Below, piece by piece: positions 8,942-18,214 of a stretch of DNA of 64,000 nucleotides. Each line of letters starts with the position of its first letter. The first letter of the stretch is position 1. The stretch lies in NCBI RefSeq assembly GCF_014926405.1, contig NZ_JACXXJ020000005.1, forward strand, positions 3,043,001 to 3,107,000. The letters are read 5' to 3'. A model generated the notes under the pieces. It saw only the letters and a list, made by a program, of their open reading frames with translations. It searched no databases and was not told the origin of the DNA. A program made the position numbers and the translations under genes. The stretch comes from Agrobacterium vitis (GTDB lineage: Bacteria > Pseudomonadota > Alphaproteobacteria > Rhizobiales > Rhizobiaceae).

Positions 8942-11900
8942 ATGGCGACTTTAACGGGTGATTCTGGAAATAATACTTTAACGGGAACATCTTCGGACGA
9001 TACAATTTCAGGTCTGGCCGGCGACGATATATTAAACGGTGGCGACGGGAATGATACGCTGAAAGGTGGGGCAGGCGCCGACGCTCTCAAAGGTGGATCG
9101 GGCTCCGACACGGCCAGCTATGCTGGAAGTGTGGCGGTCAACGTCGACCTCAAGACCGGCATCACGTCCGGTGGAGACGCCGTTGGAGATACGTTCACAA
9201 GTATCGAGAATCTGACAGGGTCGAGCAACGCCGACACGCTGACTGGTGATGATGGTGACAACGTTATATTCGGAGGCAGCCACAATGACATCCTGGACGG
9301 TGGTAAAGGAGCCGACACGCTGGAGGGCGGCACCGGCACTGACACGGTAACCTACGCCAAGTCAGATTCCGCTGTTCATGTGATCTTCGATGAACGTGCC
9401 TATGGCAATGGCTATGGATTGGGTGGCGATGCTCAGGGTGATAATTATATCTGGATCGACAAGGTCATTGGATCAGACTTCAATGATACATTTACCGGGA
9501 TAAAGTCTACCGTTACCTTTTCAGGTGGCAAGGGTAACGACACCTACGAAATTAGCAATACAAGTTTCACTGTGATCGAAGCCAACGGCGAAGGAGACAA
9601 TGACACAGTCCGTACGTCAATCAATTATACGCTGTCGGACTATGTCGAAACGCTGGAATACACTGGAACCGGTGACTTTACCGGCACTGGAAACGATCAG
9701 AACAATACCATCGTTGGCGGCTCCGGCAACGACACGCTGATCGGCAATGGTGGAGCCGATAAGCTAGACGGCGGATCGGGCTCCGACACAGCCAGCTATG
9801 AGAAAAGCGCAGCGGTCAATATCAATCTCAAGACCGGCGCGAAATCAGGTGGAGATGCAGTTGGCGATGAATTCACCAGCATCGAAAACCTCACAGGGTC
9901 AATCTATAAAGACACGCTGACTGGTGACGACGGTAACAATGTCATCGATGGCGGCGGTTCCGACGATGTTCTTGAAGGTGGCAAAGGTGCTGATACCCTG
10001 ATAGGTGGTGCCAACACAGATACGGCCAGCTATGCTGGCTCCGACGCAGCAGTACAAATCAATCTCGTCACAGGCATCCACACCGGCGGCGATGCCAAAG
10101 GCGACACATTCACCACAATCGAAAAAATCGCCGGCTCTGACTTCGGCGACACATTCACCGCATCAAGCTCCATCACCTTCGAAGGTGGAGAAGGGGATGA
10201 CACTTATGTCGTTTGCAGCACCAGCGTCATCGTCTCCGAGGCAGCAGATGAGGGCAGCGATACTGTCCGTACATCAATAGATTACACCCTAACGAACAAT
10301 GTCGAGAATCTCGTATACACCGGCTCCAATAACTTCATCGGCACGGGTAACGCCCTGAACAACACCATCACCGGCGGCACGGGTAACGACACGCTGATCG
10401 GTAGTGGTGGAGCCGATAAGCTAGAAGGCGGGTTAGGCTCCGACACGGCCAGCTATTACGGAAGCAACGGCGTTTCGGTCAGCCTGGCCAGCAGCATCGG
10501 CGCAACTGGCGATGCAATTGGCGATACGTTTGACAGGATCGAGAACCTGACAGGATCGAGCACGACCGATACCCTTACGGGCGACGACGGTGACAATGTC
10601 ATATCCGGTGGCAACGGCAACGACACTCTGGACGGAGGCAAAGGGGCCGACACGCTGGACGGCGGCGTCGGCGGCGGTGATACGGTAACCTACGCCAAAT
10701 CAGATACCGCTGTTCATGTGATCTTCGATGAACGTGATAATGGTAATGGCTATGGATTGGGTGGCGATGCTCAGGGTGATGATTATCTCTTGATCGAAAA
10801 GGTCATTGGATCAGACTTCAATGATACATTTACCGGGATAAAGTCTACCGTTACCTTTTCAGGTGGCAAGGGTAACGACACCTACGAAATTAGCGATACA
10901 AGTTTCACTGTGATCGAAGCCAACGGCGAAGGAGACAATGACACAGTCCGTACGTCAATCAATTATACGCTGTCGGACTATGTCGAAACGCTGGAATACA
11001 CTGGAACCGGTGACTTTACCGGCACTGGAAACGATCAGAACAATACCATCGTTGGCGGCTCCGGCAACGACACGCTGATCGGCAATGGTGGAGCCGATAA
11101 GCTAGACGGCGGATCGGGCTCCGACACAGCCAAGTATGGGGGAAGCGCGGCGGTCAATATCAACCTCAAGACCAATTTAGCCACTGGCGGCGAAGCGGCT
11201 GGCGATAAATTCTTCAGTGTCGAGAACCTGACGGGGTCAAGCAACGCCGACACGTTGACGGGTGATGACAACAACAACGTTTTCAACGGTGACAAAGGCA
11301 ATGACACGCTGGAGGGCGGCAAAGGCGCCGATACCCTGATAGGTGGTTATGGTGATGACACCTTGGTAGGTGGAGAGGGAGCCGACACGCTGACCGGTGG
11401 CGCTGACACTGACACGGCAAGCTACGCCAGTTCGTTAGCCGCTATCCAAATCAATCTCATCACCGGCACGAATACGGGCGGTGATGCAGCAGATGATACG
11501 CTGATCAGTATCGACAAGCTTATCGGCTCAGACTTCGACGACACATTCACGGCAAACTCAAGAATAGCCTTCGCAGGCGGGAAAGGAGATGACACCTATG
11601 TCGTGGACAGCACCAGCGTCACCATTACTGAAGTAGCAGATGAGGGCAGCGATACTGTCCGTGCATCAATGGATTACACACTCTCGAACAATTTGGAGAA
11701 TCTCGTATACACCGGCCCCAATAACTTCACCGGTACGGGTAACGCCCTGAACAACACCATCATCGGCGGCTCCGGTAACGATACCCTCATTGGCAAGGCA
11801 GGTGCCGACGTTCTGATTGGCGGGTCGGGTTCCGACACAGCAAGCTATGCCGGAAGTGCGGCGGTCAATGTCAATCTCAAGACCAACTTGGCGACCGGCG

Positions 11901-13918
11901 GCGAAGCGGCTGACGATACATTCTCCAGCGTCGAGAACCTGACAGGCTCCAGCTATGCCGACACGCTCACGGGCAATGACAGCAACAATGTTCTCAACGG
12001 CGGTGATGGCAATGATACGCTGGCAGGTGGCAAAGGTGCCGATACGCTGAACGGTGGCAACGGCTCCGACACGGCAAACTACGCCGATTCCTTTGCAGCC
12101 ATCCAGATCAATCTCGTTACCGGCACGCATACGGGCGGTGATGCCGCAGATGACACACTGAGCAGCATCGAAGGCGTGATCGGTTCTCAATATAATGATC
12201 GGTTCACCTCGGCATCGACCGGAACGCTTTCGGGTGGCGGTGGCAATGACACTTATGTCGTTAGCCAGATTGCCACCACGACGGTTCTGGTCGAAGACGC
12301 AGGCGCTGGCACGGATACGGTTGAAACAACCTTGACCAGCTACACGCTGAAAGCCAATTTTGAAAACCTCACCCACACCGACTCGACCAATTTTCTCGGT
12401 TACGGCAATAGCGCCGACAACGTCATTGTCAGTCAGGGTGGCGTCGATAAGCTTTATGGCTATGCCGGCAACGACACGATCCGTGGCGGCAGCGGTGGCG
12501 ATACCATTGATGGTGGTGACGGAAGCGACACGGCAAGCTACAGCGATTCCACCGCCGCGGTGACCATTAATCTTTCCACGAAAACGATATCCGGCGGTTA
12601 CGCAACAGGCGATGTGTTCACCAGCATCGAAAACGTTGAAGGATCGGCCTATGCTGATACGCTGACGGGAGACATCGGCGCCAACGTGCTATCGGGTGGG
12701 GCTGGCGATGACATATTGATCGGCGGCGCGGGTGCTGACACCCTCAATGGCGGCGCTGGCCAAGACAAGATCACCTATGAAGCCTCGTCTGCTGCGGTCA
12801 AAGTTGATCTCAGCACTGGGACAGCAACAGGTGGCGATGCGCAAGGCGATAAACTCAGCAGCATCGAACGCGTCATCGGCTCCAGCTTCAATGATACGCT
12901 GATTGGAAGCAGCGCGGCGGAAATGTTAACCGGCGGCGCTGGCGACGATATTCTGATCGGCGGCGGTGGCAATGACGTCCTGAACGGTGGAGAGGGCGCA
13001 GATGTCCTTGATGGCGGCGTGGGGAATTACGACACGCTCAACTACTCTGCCGCAACATCGGCAGTAATGCTGGATCTGACGACAGGAACCGGCTCCGGCT
13101 ACGCGGCGGGCGATACGTTTACCGGGATCGAGGCCTTCACCGGCAGCGCTTATGGTGACACCTATACCGGCAGCACCTACGCTGCCGAATATAATGTCGG
13201 TGCTGGCAATGACACTGTATTGGCTGGCTCCGGCGCCGAGAAAATCAATGGTGGCACGGGGACGGATACCGCAAGCTATGCACTTTCCACAGCGGGTGTT
13301 TCCGTCAACCTGGTGACGAATGTCGGCAGCGGAGGTTACGCCGAGGGCGACCAGTATAGCAGCATTGATGTCGTTGTCGGGTCAGACTATAGCGACACGT
13401 TCACCTCAAGCACCGACAAGACCCTGCTGGGCGGCCTTGGCGATGACACCTATGACATCGGCAGTTCGGCAAGCACTACTACGGAAAATGCCGATGCCGG
13501 GACCGATCTCGTCAAGACCAGCAGTGCCAGCTATACGCTGGGCGACAATCTCGAAAACCTCACCTATACCGGCACAGCCAACTTTACTGGCTCTGGCAAC
13601 AGCGCCGACAATGTGCTGACCGGCGGTATTGGCGATGATGTGCTGGATGGCAGCACCGGCAATGACGCCCTCTACGGTGGTGAAGGCAGCGATGTGTTCG
13701 TGTTCAACAGCAGTTATGGCAATGATGTCGTTTTCGACTTCCAGGCCTCGTCGGACACAATCGACCTGACCGGTATGGGCTTTGCCACGGTCAGCGATGC
13801 CGCCGCCTATGCCAGCGAGATCGAGGACGGTGTGCTGTTCAACTTCGGTAACGGGGATACGCTGACCGTGCATGGCTTGAGCTATGCAAGCCTGAATGGC
13901 AGCGACACATTGATGTAA
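8942..13918 (+). CDS. RTX calcium-binding secreted protein 2 (largest)
   Basis: A 1658-aa protein with the same plan as RTX1: RTX nonapeptides from about residue 15, several copies of the DTASYAGSAAVNVNLKT...TSIENLTGSSNADTLTG module, repeated YTLSDxxExLxYTGxxxFTGTGN segments, and the shared ~80-residue C-terminal region ending in SDTLM. Only one cysteine is seen (VVCSTSV). Two internal blocks offset by 1338 bases are almost identical in DNA (about 9470-9805 and 10808-11143). The start MATLTGDSGNN at 8942 is set by the AGGGGT site and by identity with the start of RTX3. Type I secretion is inferred from composition and C-terminus. Adhesin, matrix or surface-layer roles are possible; none is proven. 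Confidence 0.9.
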   Translation: MATLTGDSGNNTLTGTSSDDTISGLAGDDILNGGDGNDTLKGGAGADALKGGSGSDTASYAGSVAVNVDLKTGITSGGDAVGDTFTSIENLTGSSNADTLTGDDGDNVIFGGSHNDILDGGKGADTLEGGTGTDTVTYAKSDSAVHVIFDERAYGNGYGLGGDAQGDNYIWIDKVIGSDFNDTFTGIKSTVTFSGGKGNDTYEISNTSFTVIEANGEGDNDTVRTSINYTLSDYVETLEYTGTGDFTGTGNDQNNTIVGGSGNDTLIGNGGADKLDGGSGSDTASYEKSAAVNINLKTGAKSGGDAVGDEFTSIENLTGSIYKDTLTGDDGNNVIDGGGSDDVLEGGKGADTLIGGANTDTASYAGSDAAVQINLVTGIHTGGDAKGDTFTTIEKIAGSDFGDTFTASSSITFEGGEGDDTYVVCSTSVIVSEAADEGSDTVRTSIDYTLTNNVENLVYTGSNNFIGTGNALNNTITGGTGNDTLIGSGGADKLEGGLGSDTASYYGSNGVSVSLASSIGATGDAIGDTFDRIENLTGSSTTDTLTGDDGDNVISGGNGNDTLDGGKGADTLDGGVGGGDTVTYAKSDTAVHVIFDERDNGNGYGLGGDAQGDDYLLIEKVIGSDFNDTFTGIKSTVTFSGGKGNDTYEISDTSFTVIEANGEGDNDTVRTSINYTLSDYVETLEYTGTGDFTGTGNDQNNTIVGGSGNDTLIGNGGADKLDGGSGSDTAKYGGSAAVNINLKTNLATGGEAAGDKFFSVENLTGSSNADTLTGDDNNNVFNGDKGNDTLEGGKGADTLIGGYGDDTLVGGEGADTLTGGADTDTASYASSLAAIQINLITGTNTGGDAADDTLISIDKLIGSDFDDTFTANSRIAFAGGKGDDTYVVDSTSVTITEVADEGSDTVRASMDYTLSNNLENLVYTGPNNFTGTGNALNNTIIGGSGNDTLIGKAGADVLIGGSGSDTASYAGSAAVNVNLKTNLATGGEAADDTFSSVENLTGSSYADTLTGNDSNNVLNGGDGNDTLAGGKGADTLNGGNGSDTANYADSFAAIQINLVTGTHTGGDAADDTLSSIEGVIGSQYNDRFTSASTGTLSGGGGNDTYVVSQIATTTVLVEDAGAGTDTVETTLTSYTLKANFENLTHTDSTNFLGYGNSADNVIVSQGGVDKLYGYAGNDTIRGGSGGDTIDGGDGSDTASYSDSTAAVTINLSTKTISGGYATGDVFTSIENVEGSAYADTLTGDIGANVLSGGAGDDILIGGAGADTLNGGAGQDKITYEASSAAVKVDLSTGTATGGDAQGDKLSSIERVIGSSFNDTLIGSSAAEMLTGGAGDDILIGGGGNDVLNGGEGADVLDGGVGNYDTLNYSAATSAVMLDLTTGTGSGYAAGDTFTGIEAFTGSAYGDTYTGSTYAAEYNVGAGNDTVLAGSGAEKINGGTGTDTASYALSTAGVSVNLVTNVGSGGYAEGDQYSSIDVVVGSDYSDTFTSSTDKTLLGGLGDDTYDIGSSASTTTENADAGTDLVKTSSASYTLGDNLENLTYTGTANFTGSGNSADNVLTGGIGDDVLDGSTGNDALYGGEGSDVFVFNSSYGNDVVFDFQASSDTIDLTGMGFATVSDAAAYASEIEDGVLFNFGNGDTLTVHGLSYASLNGSDTLM
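9470..11143 (+). repeat. Internal duplicated block in RTX2 (offset 1338 bp)
   Basis: Bases 9470-9805 and 10808-11143 match almost perfectly; one clear difference is AGCAATACA against AGCGATACA. The offset of 1338 bases equals 446 codons, so the frame is kept. Similarity extends further upstream with more differences. This indicates a recent in-frame duplication or conversion. Confidence 0.8.
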
Positions 13919-13929
13919 AAACGACTTTT

Positions 13930-13953
13930 GGCCGGGGTGCTTTCGCCCCGGCC
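13930..13953. terminator. Terminator after RTX2
   Basis: Perfect inverted repeat GGCCGGGG ... CCCCGGCC with a TGCTTTCG loop, 12 bases after the RTX2 stop. It is a copy of the element at 7512-7539. It lies between RTX2 and the convergent GT61 remnant. Confidence 0.65.
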
Positions 13954-13989
13954 ACATGCTCCTGCGTCAATTTTAACGTCATTTGGCGA

Positions 13990-14258
13990 TCATGCAGTCA
14001 AGACTTTTTCCAGCAAGAAAATGTCGGCGACGAGCCACATGTCGTTTCTGGTCTTGATCTCTTTGGGTGTTCCGTCTGCATTCTGACCGGGCATATCTGG
14101 ATTGACGATCGCCGTATAATCCAGCCCTTTTTGCTGACAAATTCTGGCATAGCAGGCATTGATGCAACTCGCCTGGAACAGTTCGATAACCCTGGTTTTG
14201 ACGCCCGGTTGGCAATAGACAAGATTTGCCAAACCCGCGCCATGCGGGACAACAATCT
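13990..14258 (-). pseudogene. 3' remnant of a duplicated GT61 glycosyltransferase
   Basis: The minus strand encodes only the last ~90 residues of a GT61 enzyme, starting at IVVPHGAGLANL and ending LLEKVLTA, closely matching the tail of the pseudogene at 7574-8625. Homology stops abruptly at about 14258 (after AACAAT), where the leader of RTX3 begins. No start codon, N-terminus or catalytic half is present. It is a relic of the duplication that made the RTX array. Confidence 0.8.
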
Positions 14259-14287
14259 AGGATTTTAATTTACTAAATTAGACGAAA

Positions 14288-14356
14288 AAATTCCCTCTAT
14301 GCGATTATATTTTGATATGCAATTTATAAATCAGGGTGCAATCAGGGGTATATCAC
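14288..14356 (+). promoter_or_regulatory. Conserved RTX leader, copy 3
   Basis: Bases 14288-14320 are identical to 8873-8905 upstream of RTX2. CAATCAGGGGT follows and supplies the ribosome-binding site for the ATG at 14357. It lies directly against the truncated GT61 fragment, which marks the duplication junction. Confidence 0.55.
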
Positions 14357-17300
14357 ATGGCGACTTTAACGGGCGATTCTGGAAATAATACTTTAAACGG
14401 AACAACAGCGGCAGATACAATTTCGGGCCTAGCTGGCGACGACATATTAAACGGTAGCGATGGTAACGATACGCTAGATGGTGGCGAGGGTGCCGATACA
14501 CTGAACGGTGGTCTTGGTACTGACACCTTGGTAGGTGGCGAGGGTGCCGACACGCTGACCGGCAGTGATGGCGATGACACCTTCGTAGGTGGCGCGGGTG
14601 CCGATAAGCTGAGCGGTGGCGCTGGCACCGACACGGCAAGCTATGCCAGTTCGTCAGCCGCTATCCAAATCAATCTCATCACCGGCACGAATACGGGCGG
14701 TGAGGCAGCAGGTGATACGCTGACCGGCATCGACAAGATTATCGGCTCAGACTTCAACGACACATTTACCGCATCAAGCACCATCACCCTGGCAGGCGGC
14801 AAAGGGGATGACACCTATGTCGTGGACAGCACCAGCGTCACCATTACTGAAGTAGCAGATGAGGGCAGCGATACTGTCCGTGCATCAATGGATTACACAC
14901 TCTCGAACAATTTAGAGAATCTCGTATACACCGGCTCCAATAACTTCACCGGCACCGGAAGCGCGCTGAACAACACGATCACCGGTGGTGCTGGCAACGA
15001 TACGCTGATCGGCAAGGCTGGCGCCGATATCCTGAACGGCGGTGACGGTTCCGACACGGCAAGCTATGCCGGAAGTGCGGCGATCAATGTTAACCTCAAG
15101 ACCAATGTAGCGACCGGCGGCGAAGCGGCTGGCGATACATTCACCAGCATCGAGAACCTGACAGGCACCAGCAGTGCCGACACGCTGACGGGGGATGACA
15201 ACAACAACGTTCTCAACGGTGGCGATGGCAATGACACGCTGGCAGGCGGCAAAGGCGCCGATACGCTGAACGGTGGGAATGGTGCTGACACCTTGGAAGG
15301 TGGCGAGGGTGCCGATACGCTGATCGGTGGCGATGGCACTGACACCTTGGTAGGCGGCGAAGGTGCCGATAAGCTGGACGGTGGTCTTGGTACTGACACC
15401 TTGGTAGGTGGTGAGGGTGCCGACACGCTGACCGGCAGTGATGGCGATGACACCTTCGTAGGTGGCGAGGGTGCCGATACGCTAAGCGGTGGCGCTGGCA
15501 CTGACACGGCAAGCTACGCCAGTTCGTCAGCCGCTATCAAAATCAATCTCGTCACCGGCACGAATACGGGCGGTGAGGCAGCAGATGATGCGCTGACCGG
15601 CATCGACAAGATCATCGGCTCTGACTTCAACGACACATTTACCTCGGATTCCGACATTACCTTTGCAGGCGGCAAAGGGGACGATACCTATGTCGTGGGC
15701 AGAAGCAGCGTCATCGTCTCCGAAGGCACAGGTGGGGGCAGTGACACGATCCGGACCTCGATAGATTACACGCTGTCGGACTATGTCGAAACGCTGGAAT
15801 ACATAGGAGCTGGCTACTTTACCGGCACCGGCAACACGCAGGATAACACGATCACCGGTGGTGCTGGCAACGATACGCTGATCGGCAAGGCTGGCGCCGA
15901 TATCCTGAACGGCGGTGACGGTTCCGACACGGCAAGCTATGCCGGAAGTGCGGCGATCAATGTTAACCTCAAGACCAATGTAGCGACCGGCGGCGAAGCG
16001 GCTGGCGATACATTCACCAGCATCGAGAACCTGACAGGCACCAGCAGTGCCGACACGCTGACGGGGGATGACAACAACAACGTTCTCAACGGTGGCGATG
16101 GCAATGACACGCTGGCAGGCGGCAAAGGCGCCGATACGCTGAACGGTGGGAATGGTGCTGACACCTTGGAAGGTGGCGAGGGTGCCGACACGCTGACCGG
16201 CAGTGATGGCACTGACACCTTGGTAGGCGGCGAAGGTGCCGATAAGCTGGACGGTGGTCTTGGTACTGACACCTTGGTAGGTGGTGAGGGTGCCGACACG
16301 CTGACCGGCAGTGATGGCGATGACACCTTCGTAGGTGGCGAGGGTGCCGATACGCTAAGCGGTGGCGCTGGCACTGACACGGCAAGCTACGCCAGTTCGT
16401 CAGCCGCTATCAAAATCAATCTCGTCACCGGCACGAATACGGGCGGTGAGGCAGCAGATGATGCGCTGACCGGCATCGACAAGATCATCGGCTCTGACTT
16501 CAACGACACATTTACCTCGGATTCCGACATTACCTTTGCAGGCGGCAAAGGGGACGATACCTATGTCGTGGGCAGAAGCAGCGTCATCGTCTCCGAAGGC
16601 ACAGGTGGGGGCAGTGACACGATCCGGACCTCGATAGATTACACGCTGTCGGACTATGTCGAAACGCTGGAATACATAGGAGCTGGCTACTTTACCGGCA
16701 CCGGCAACACGCAGGATAACACGATCACCGGTGGTGCTGGCAACGATACGCTGATCGGCAAGGCTGGCGCCGATATCCTGAACGGCGGTGACGGTTCCGA
16801 CACGGCAAGCTATGCCGGAAGTGCGGCGATCAATGTTAACCTCAAGACCAATGTAGCGACCGGCGGCGAAGCGGCTGGCGATACATTCACCAGCATCGAG
16901 AACCTGACAGGCACCAGCAGTGCCGACACGCTGACGGGGGATGACAACAACAACGTTCTCAACGGTGGCGATGGCAATGACACGCTGGCAGGCGGCAAAG
17001 GCGCCGATACGCTGAACGGTGGGAATGGTGCTGACACCTTGGAAGGTGGCGAGGGTGCCGACACGCTGACCGGCAGTGATGGCGATGACACCTTGGTAGG
17101 CGGCGAAGGTGCCGATAAGCTGGACGGTGGTCTTGGTACTGACACCTTGGTAGGTGGTGAGGGTGCCGACACGCTGACCGGCAGTGATGGTGATGACACC
17201 TTCGTAGGTGGCGAGGGTGCCGATACGCTGAGCGGTGGCGCTGGCACTGACACGGCAAGCTACGCCAGTTCGTCAGCCGCTATCAAAATCAATCTCGTCA

Positions 17301-18172
17301 CCGGCACGAATACGGGCGGTGAGGCAGCAGATGATGCGCTGACCGGCATCGACAAGATCATCGGCTCTGACTTCAACGACACATTTACCGCAAACTCAAC
17401 AATAACCTTTGCAGGTGGGAAAGGTGACGACACCTATGTTGTCAGCCAAGTTGCCACAACAACGGTTCTGGTCGAAGAGGCAAATGCTGGCACGGATACG
17501 GTTGAAACAACCTTGACCAGCTACACGCTGAAAACCAACTTTGAAAACCTCACCCACACCGACTCGACCAATTTTCTCGGTTACGGCAATAGTGCCGACA
17601 ATGTCATCGTCAGTCAGGGCGGCGTCGATAAGCTCTATGGCTATGCCGGCAACGATACGATCCGTGGCGGCAGCGGTGGCGACACCATTGATGGTGGTGA
17701 CGGAAGCGACACGGCAAGCTACAGCGACTCGACCGCAGCGGTGACCATTAATCTCCTCACGAAAACGATCTCCGGCGGTTACGCCGCAGACGATGTGTTG
17801 ACCAGCATCGAAAACGTTGAAGGATCGGCCTATGCCGATACGCTGACGGGAGACACCGGCGCTAACGTGCTATCGGGCGGTGCTGGCGATGACGTGCTGG
17901 ATGGCAGCACCGGCAATGACGGGCTCTACGGCGGTGAAGGCAGCGATGTGTTCGTGTTCAACACCAGCTATGGCAATGATGTCGTTTTCGACTTCCAGGC
18001 CTCGTCGGACACAATCGATCTGACCGGCATGGGATTTGCCACCGTCAGCGACGCCGCCGCCTATGCCAGCGAGATCGAGGACGGCGTGCTGTTCAACTTC
18101 GGCAACGGCGATACGCTGACAGTGCATGGCCTGAGCTATGCAAGCCTGACATCCAGCGACACATTGATGTAA
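14357..18172 (+). CDS. RTX calcium-binding secreted protein 3
   Basis: A 1271-aa protein whose first residues (MATLTGDSGNNTLNGT) nearly copy RTX2. RTX nonapeptides dominate (DTLVGGEGA, DTLTGSDGD and similar). The middle is built from a 291-residue unit repeated almost perfectly (873-base repeats; separate entry). From about 17400 it follows RTX2 again (TTVLVEExxAGTDTVETTL ... DSTNFLGYGNSADNV), and the C-terminal ~80 residues match RTX1 and RTX2. No cysteine, signal peptide or enzyme domain is seen. A secreted, calcium-folding extracellular protein is the best reading. The repeats make copy-number change and misassembly both plausible. Confidence 0.9.
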   Translation: MATLTGDSGNNTLNGTTAADTISGLAGDDILNGSDGNDTLDGGEGADTLNGGLGTDTLVGGEGADTLTGSDGDDTFVGGAGADKLSGGAGTDTASYASSSAAIQINLITGTNTGGEAAGDTLTGIDKIIGSDFNDTFTASSTITLAGGKGDDTYVVDSTSVTITEVADEGSDTVRASMDYTLSNNLENLVYTGSNNFTGTGSALNNTITGGAGNDTLIGKAGADILNGGDGSDTASYAGSAAINVNLKTNVATGGEAAGDTFTSIENLTGTSSADTLTGDDNNNVLNGGDGNDTLAGGKGADTLNGGNGADTLEGGEGADTLIGGDGTDTLVGGEGADKLDGGLGTDTLVGGEGADTLTGSDGDDTFVGGEGADTLSGGAGTDTASYASSSAAIKINLVTGTNTGGEAADDALTGIDKIIGSDFNDTFTSDSDITFAGGKGDDTYVVGRSSVIVSEGTGGGSDTIRTSIDYTLSDYVETLEYIGAGYFTGTGNTQDNTITGGAGNDTLIGKAGADILNGGDGSDTASYAGSAAINVNLKTNVATGGEAAGDTFTSIENLTGTSSADTLTGDDNNNVLNGGDGNDTLAGGKGADTLNGGNGADTLEGGEGADTLTGSDGTDTLVGGEGADKLDGGLGTDTLVGGEGADTLTGSDGDDTFVGGEGADTLSGGAGTDTASYASSSAAIKINLVTGTNTGGEAADDALTGIDKIIGSDFNDTFTSDSDITFAGGKGDDTYVVGRSSVIVSEGTGGGSDTIRTSIDYTLSDYVETLEYIGAGYFTGTGNTQDNTITGGAGNDTLIGKAGADILNGGDGSDTASYAGSAAINVNLKTNVATGGEAAGDTFTSIENLTGTSSADTLTGDDNNNVLNGGDGNDTLAGGKGADTLNGGNGADTLEGGEGADTLTGSDGDDTLVGGEGADKLDGGLGTDTLVGGEGADTLTGSDGDDTFVGGEGADTLSGGAGTDTASYASSSAAIKINLVTGTNTGGEAADDALTGIDKIIGSDFNDTFTANSTITFAGGKGDDTYVVSQVATTTVLVEEANAGTDTVETTLTSYTLKTNFENLTHTDSTNFLGYGNSADNVIVSQGGVDKLYGYAGNDTIRGGSGGDTIDGGDGSDTASYSDSTAAVTINLLTKTISGGYAADDVLTSIENVEGSAYADTLTGDTGANVLSGGAGDDVLDGSTGNDGLYGGEGSDVFVFNTSYGNDVVFDFQASSDTIDLTGMGFATVSDAAAYASEIEDGVLFNFGNGDTLTVHGLSYASLTSSDTLM
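14972..17389 (+). repeat. 873-bp near-identical tandem repeats within RTX3
   Basis: Unit 1 is 14972-15844, unit 2 is 15845-16717, and unit 3 starts at 16718 and is cut at about 17389, where it leaves the repeat inside ACACATTTACC. The period is exactly 873 bases (291 codons). Differences are few and clustered, for example CTGATCGGTGGCGATGGC in unit 1 against CTGACCGGCAGTGATGGC in units 2 and 3. Identity at silent sites means the units are young or are kept alike by recombination. Confidence 0.9.
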
Positions 18173-18179
18173 AGCGCGA

Positions 18180-18211
18180 AATGCCGTCGAGATCCCTGTC
18201 TCGGCGGCATT
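18180..18211. terminator. Bidirectional terminator between RTX3 and lytic transglycosylase
   Basis: Stem AATGCCGtCGAGA ... TCTCGgCGGCATT with a short loop, followed on the plus strand by TTCTT. It separates the convergent RTX3 and transglycosylase genes and differs from the terminators after RTX1 and RTX2. Confidence 0.75.
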
Positions 18212-18214
18212 TTC

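Noticed and set aside
15064..17258. Three repeated 147-aa Ser/Pro/Val-rich frames on the minus strand.
   Set aside because: They mirror the RTX3 repeats and recur only because the DNA repeats do.
14972..17389. A CRISPR-like repeat array.
   Set aside because: The units are 873 bases long, coding and continuous, with no unique spacers between short repeats.
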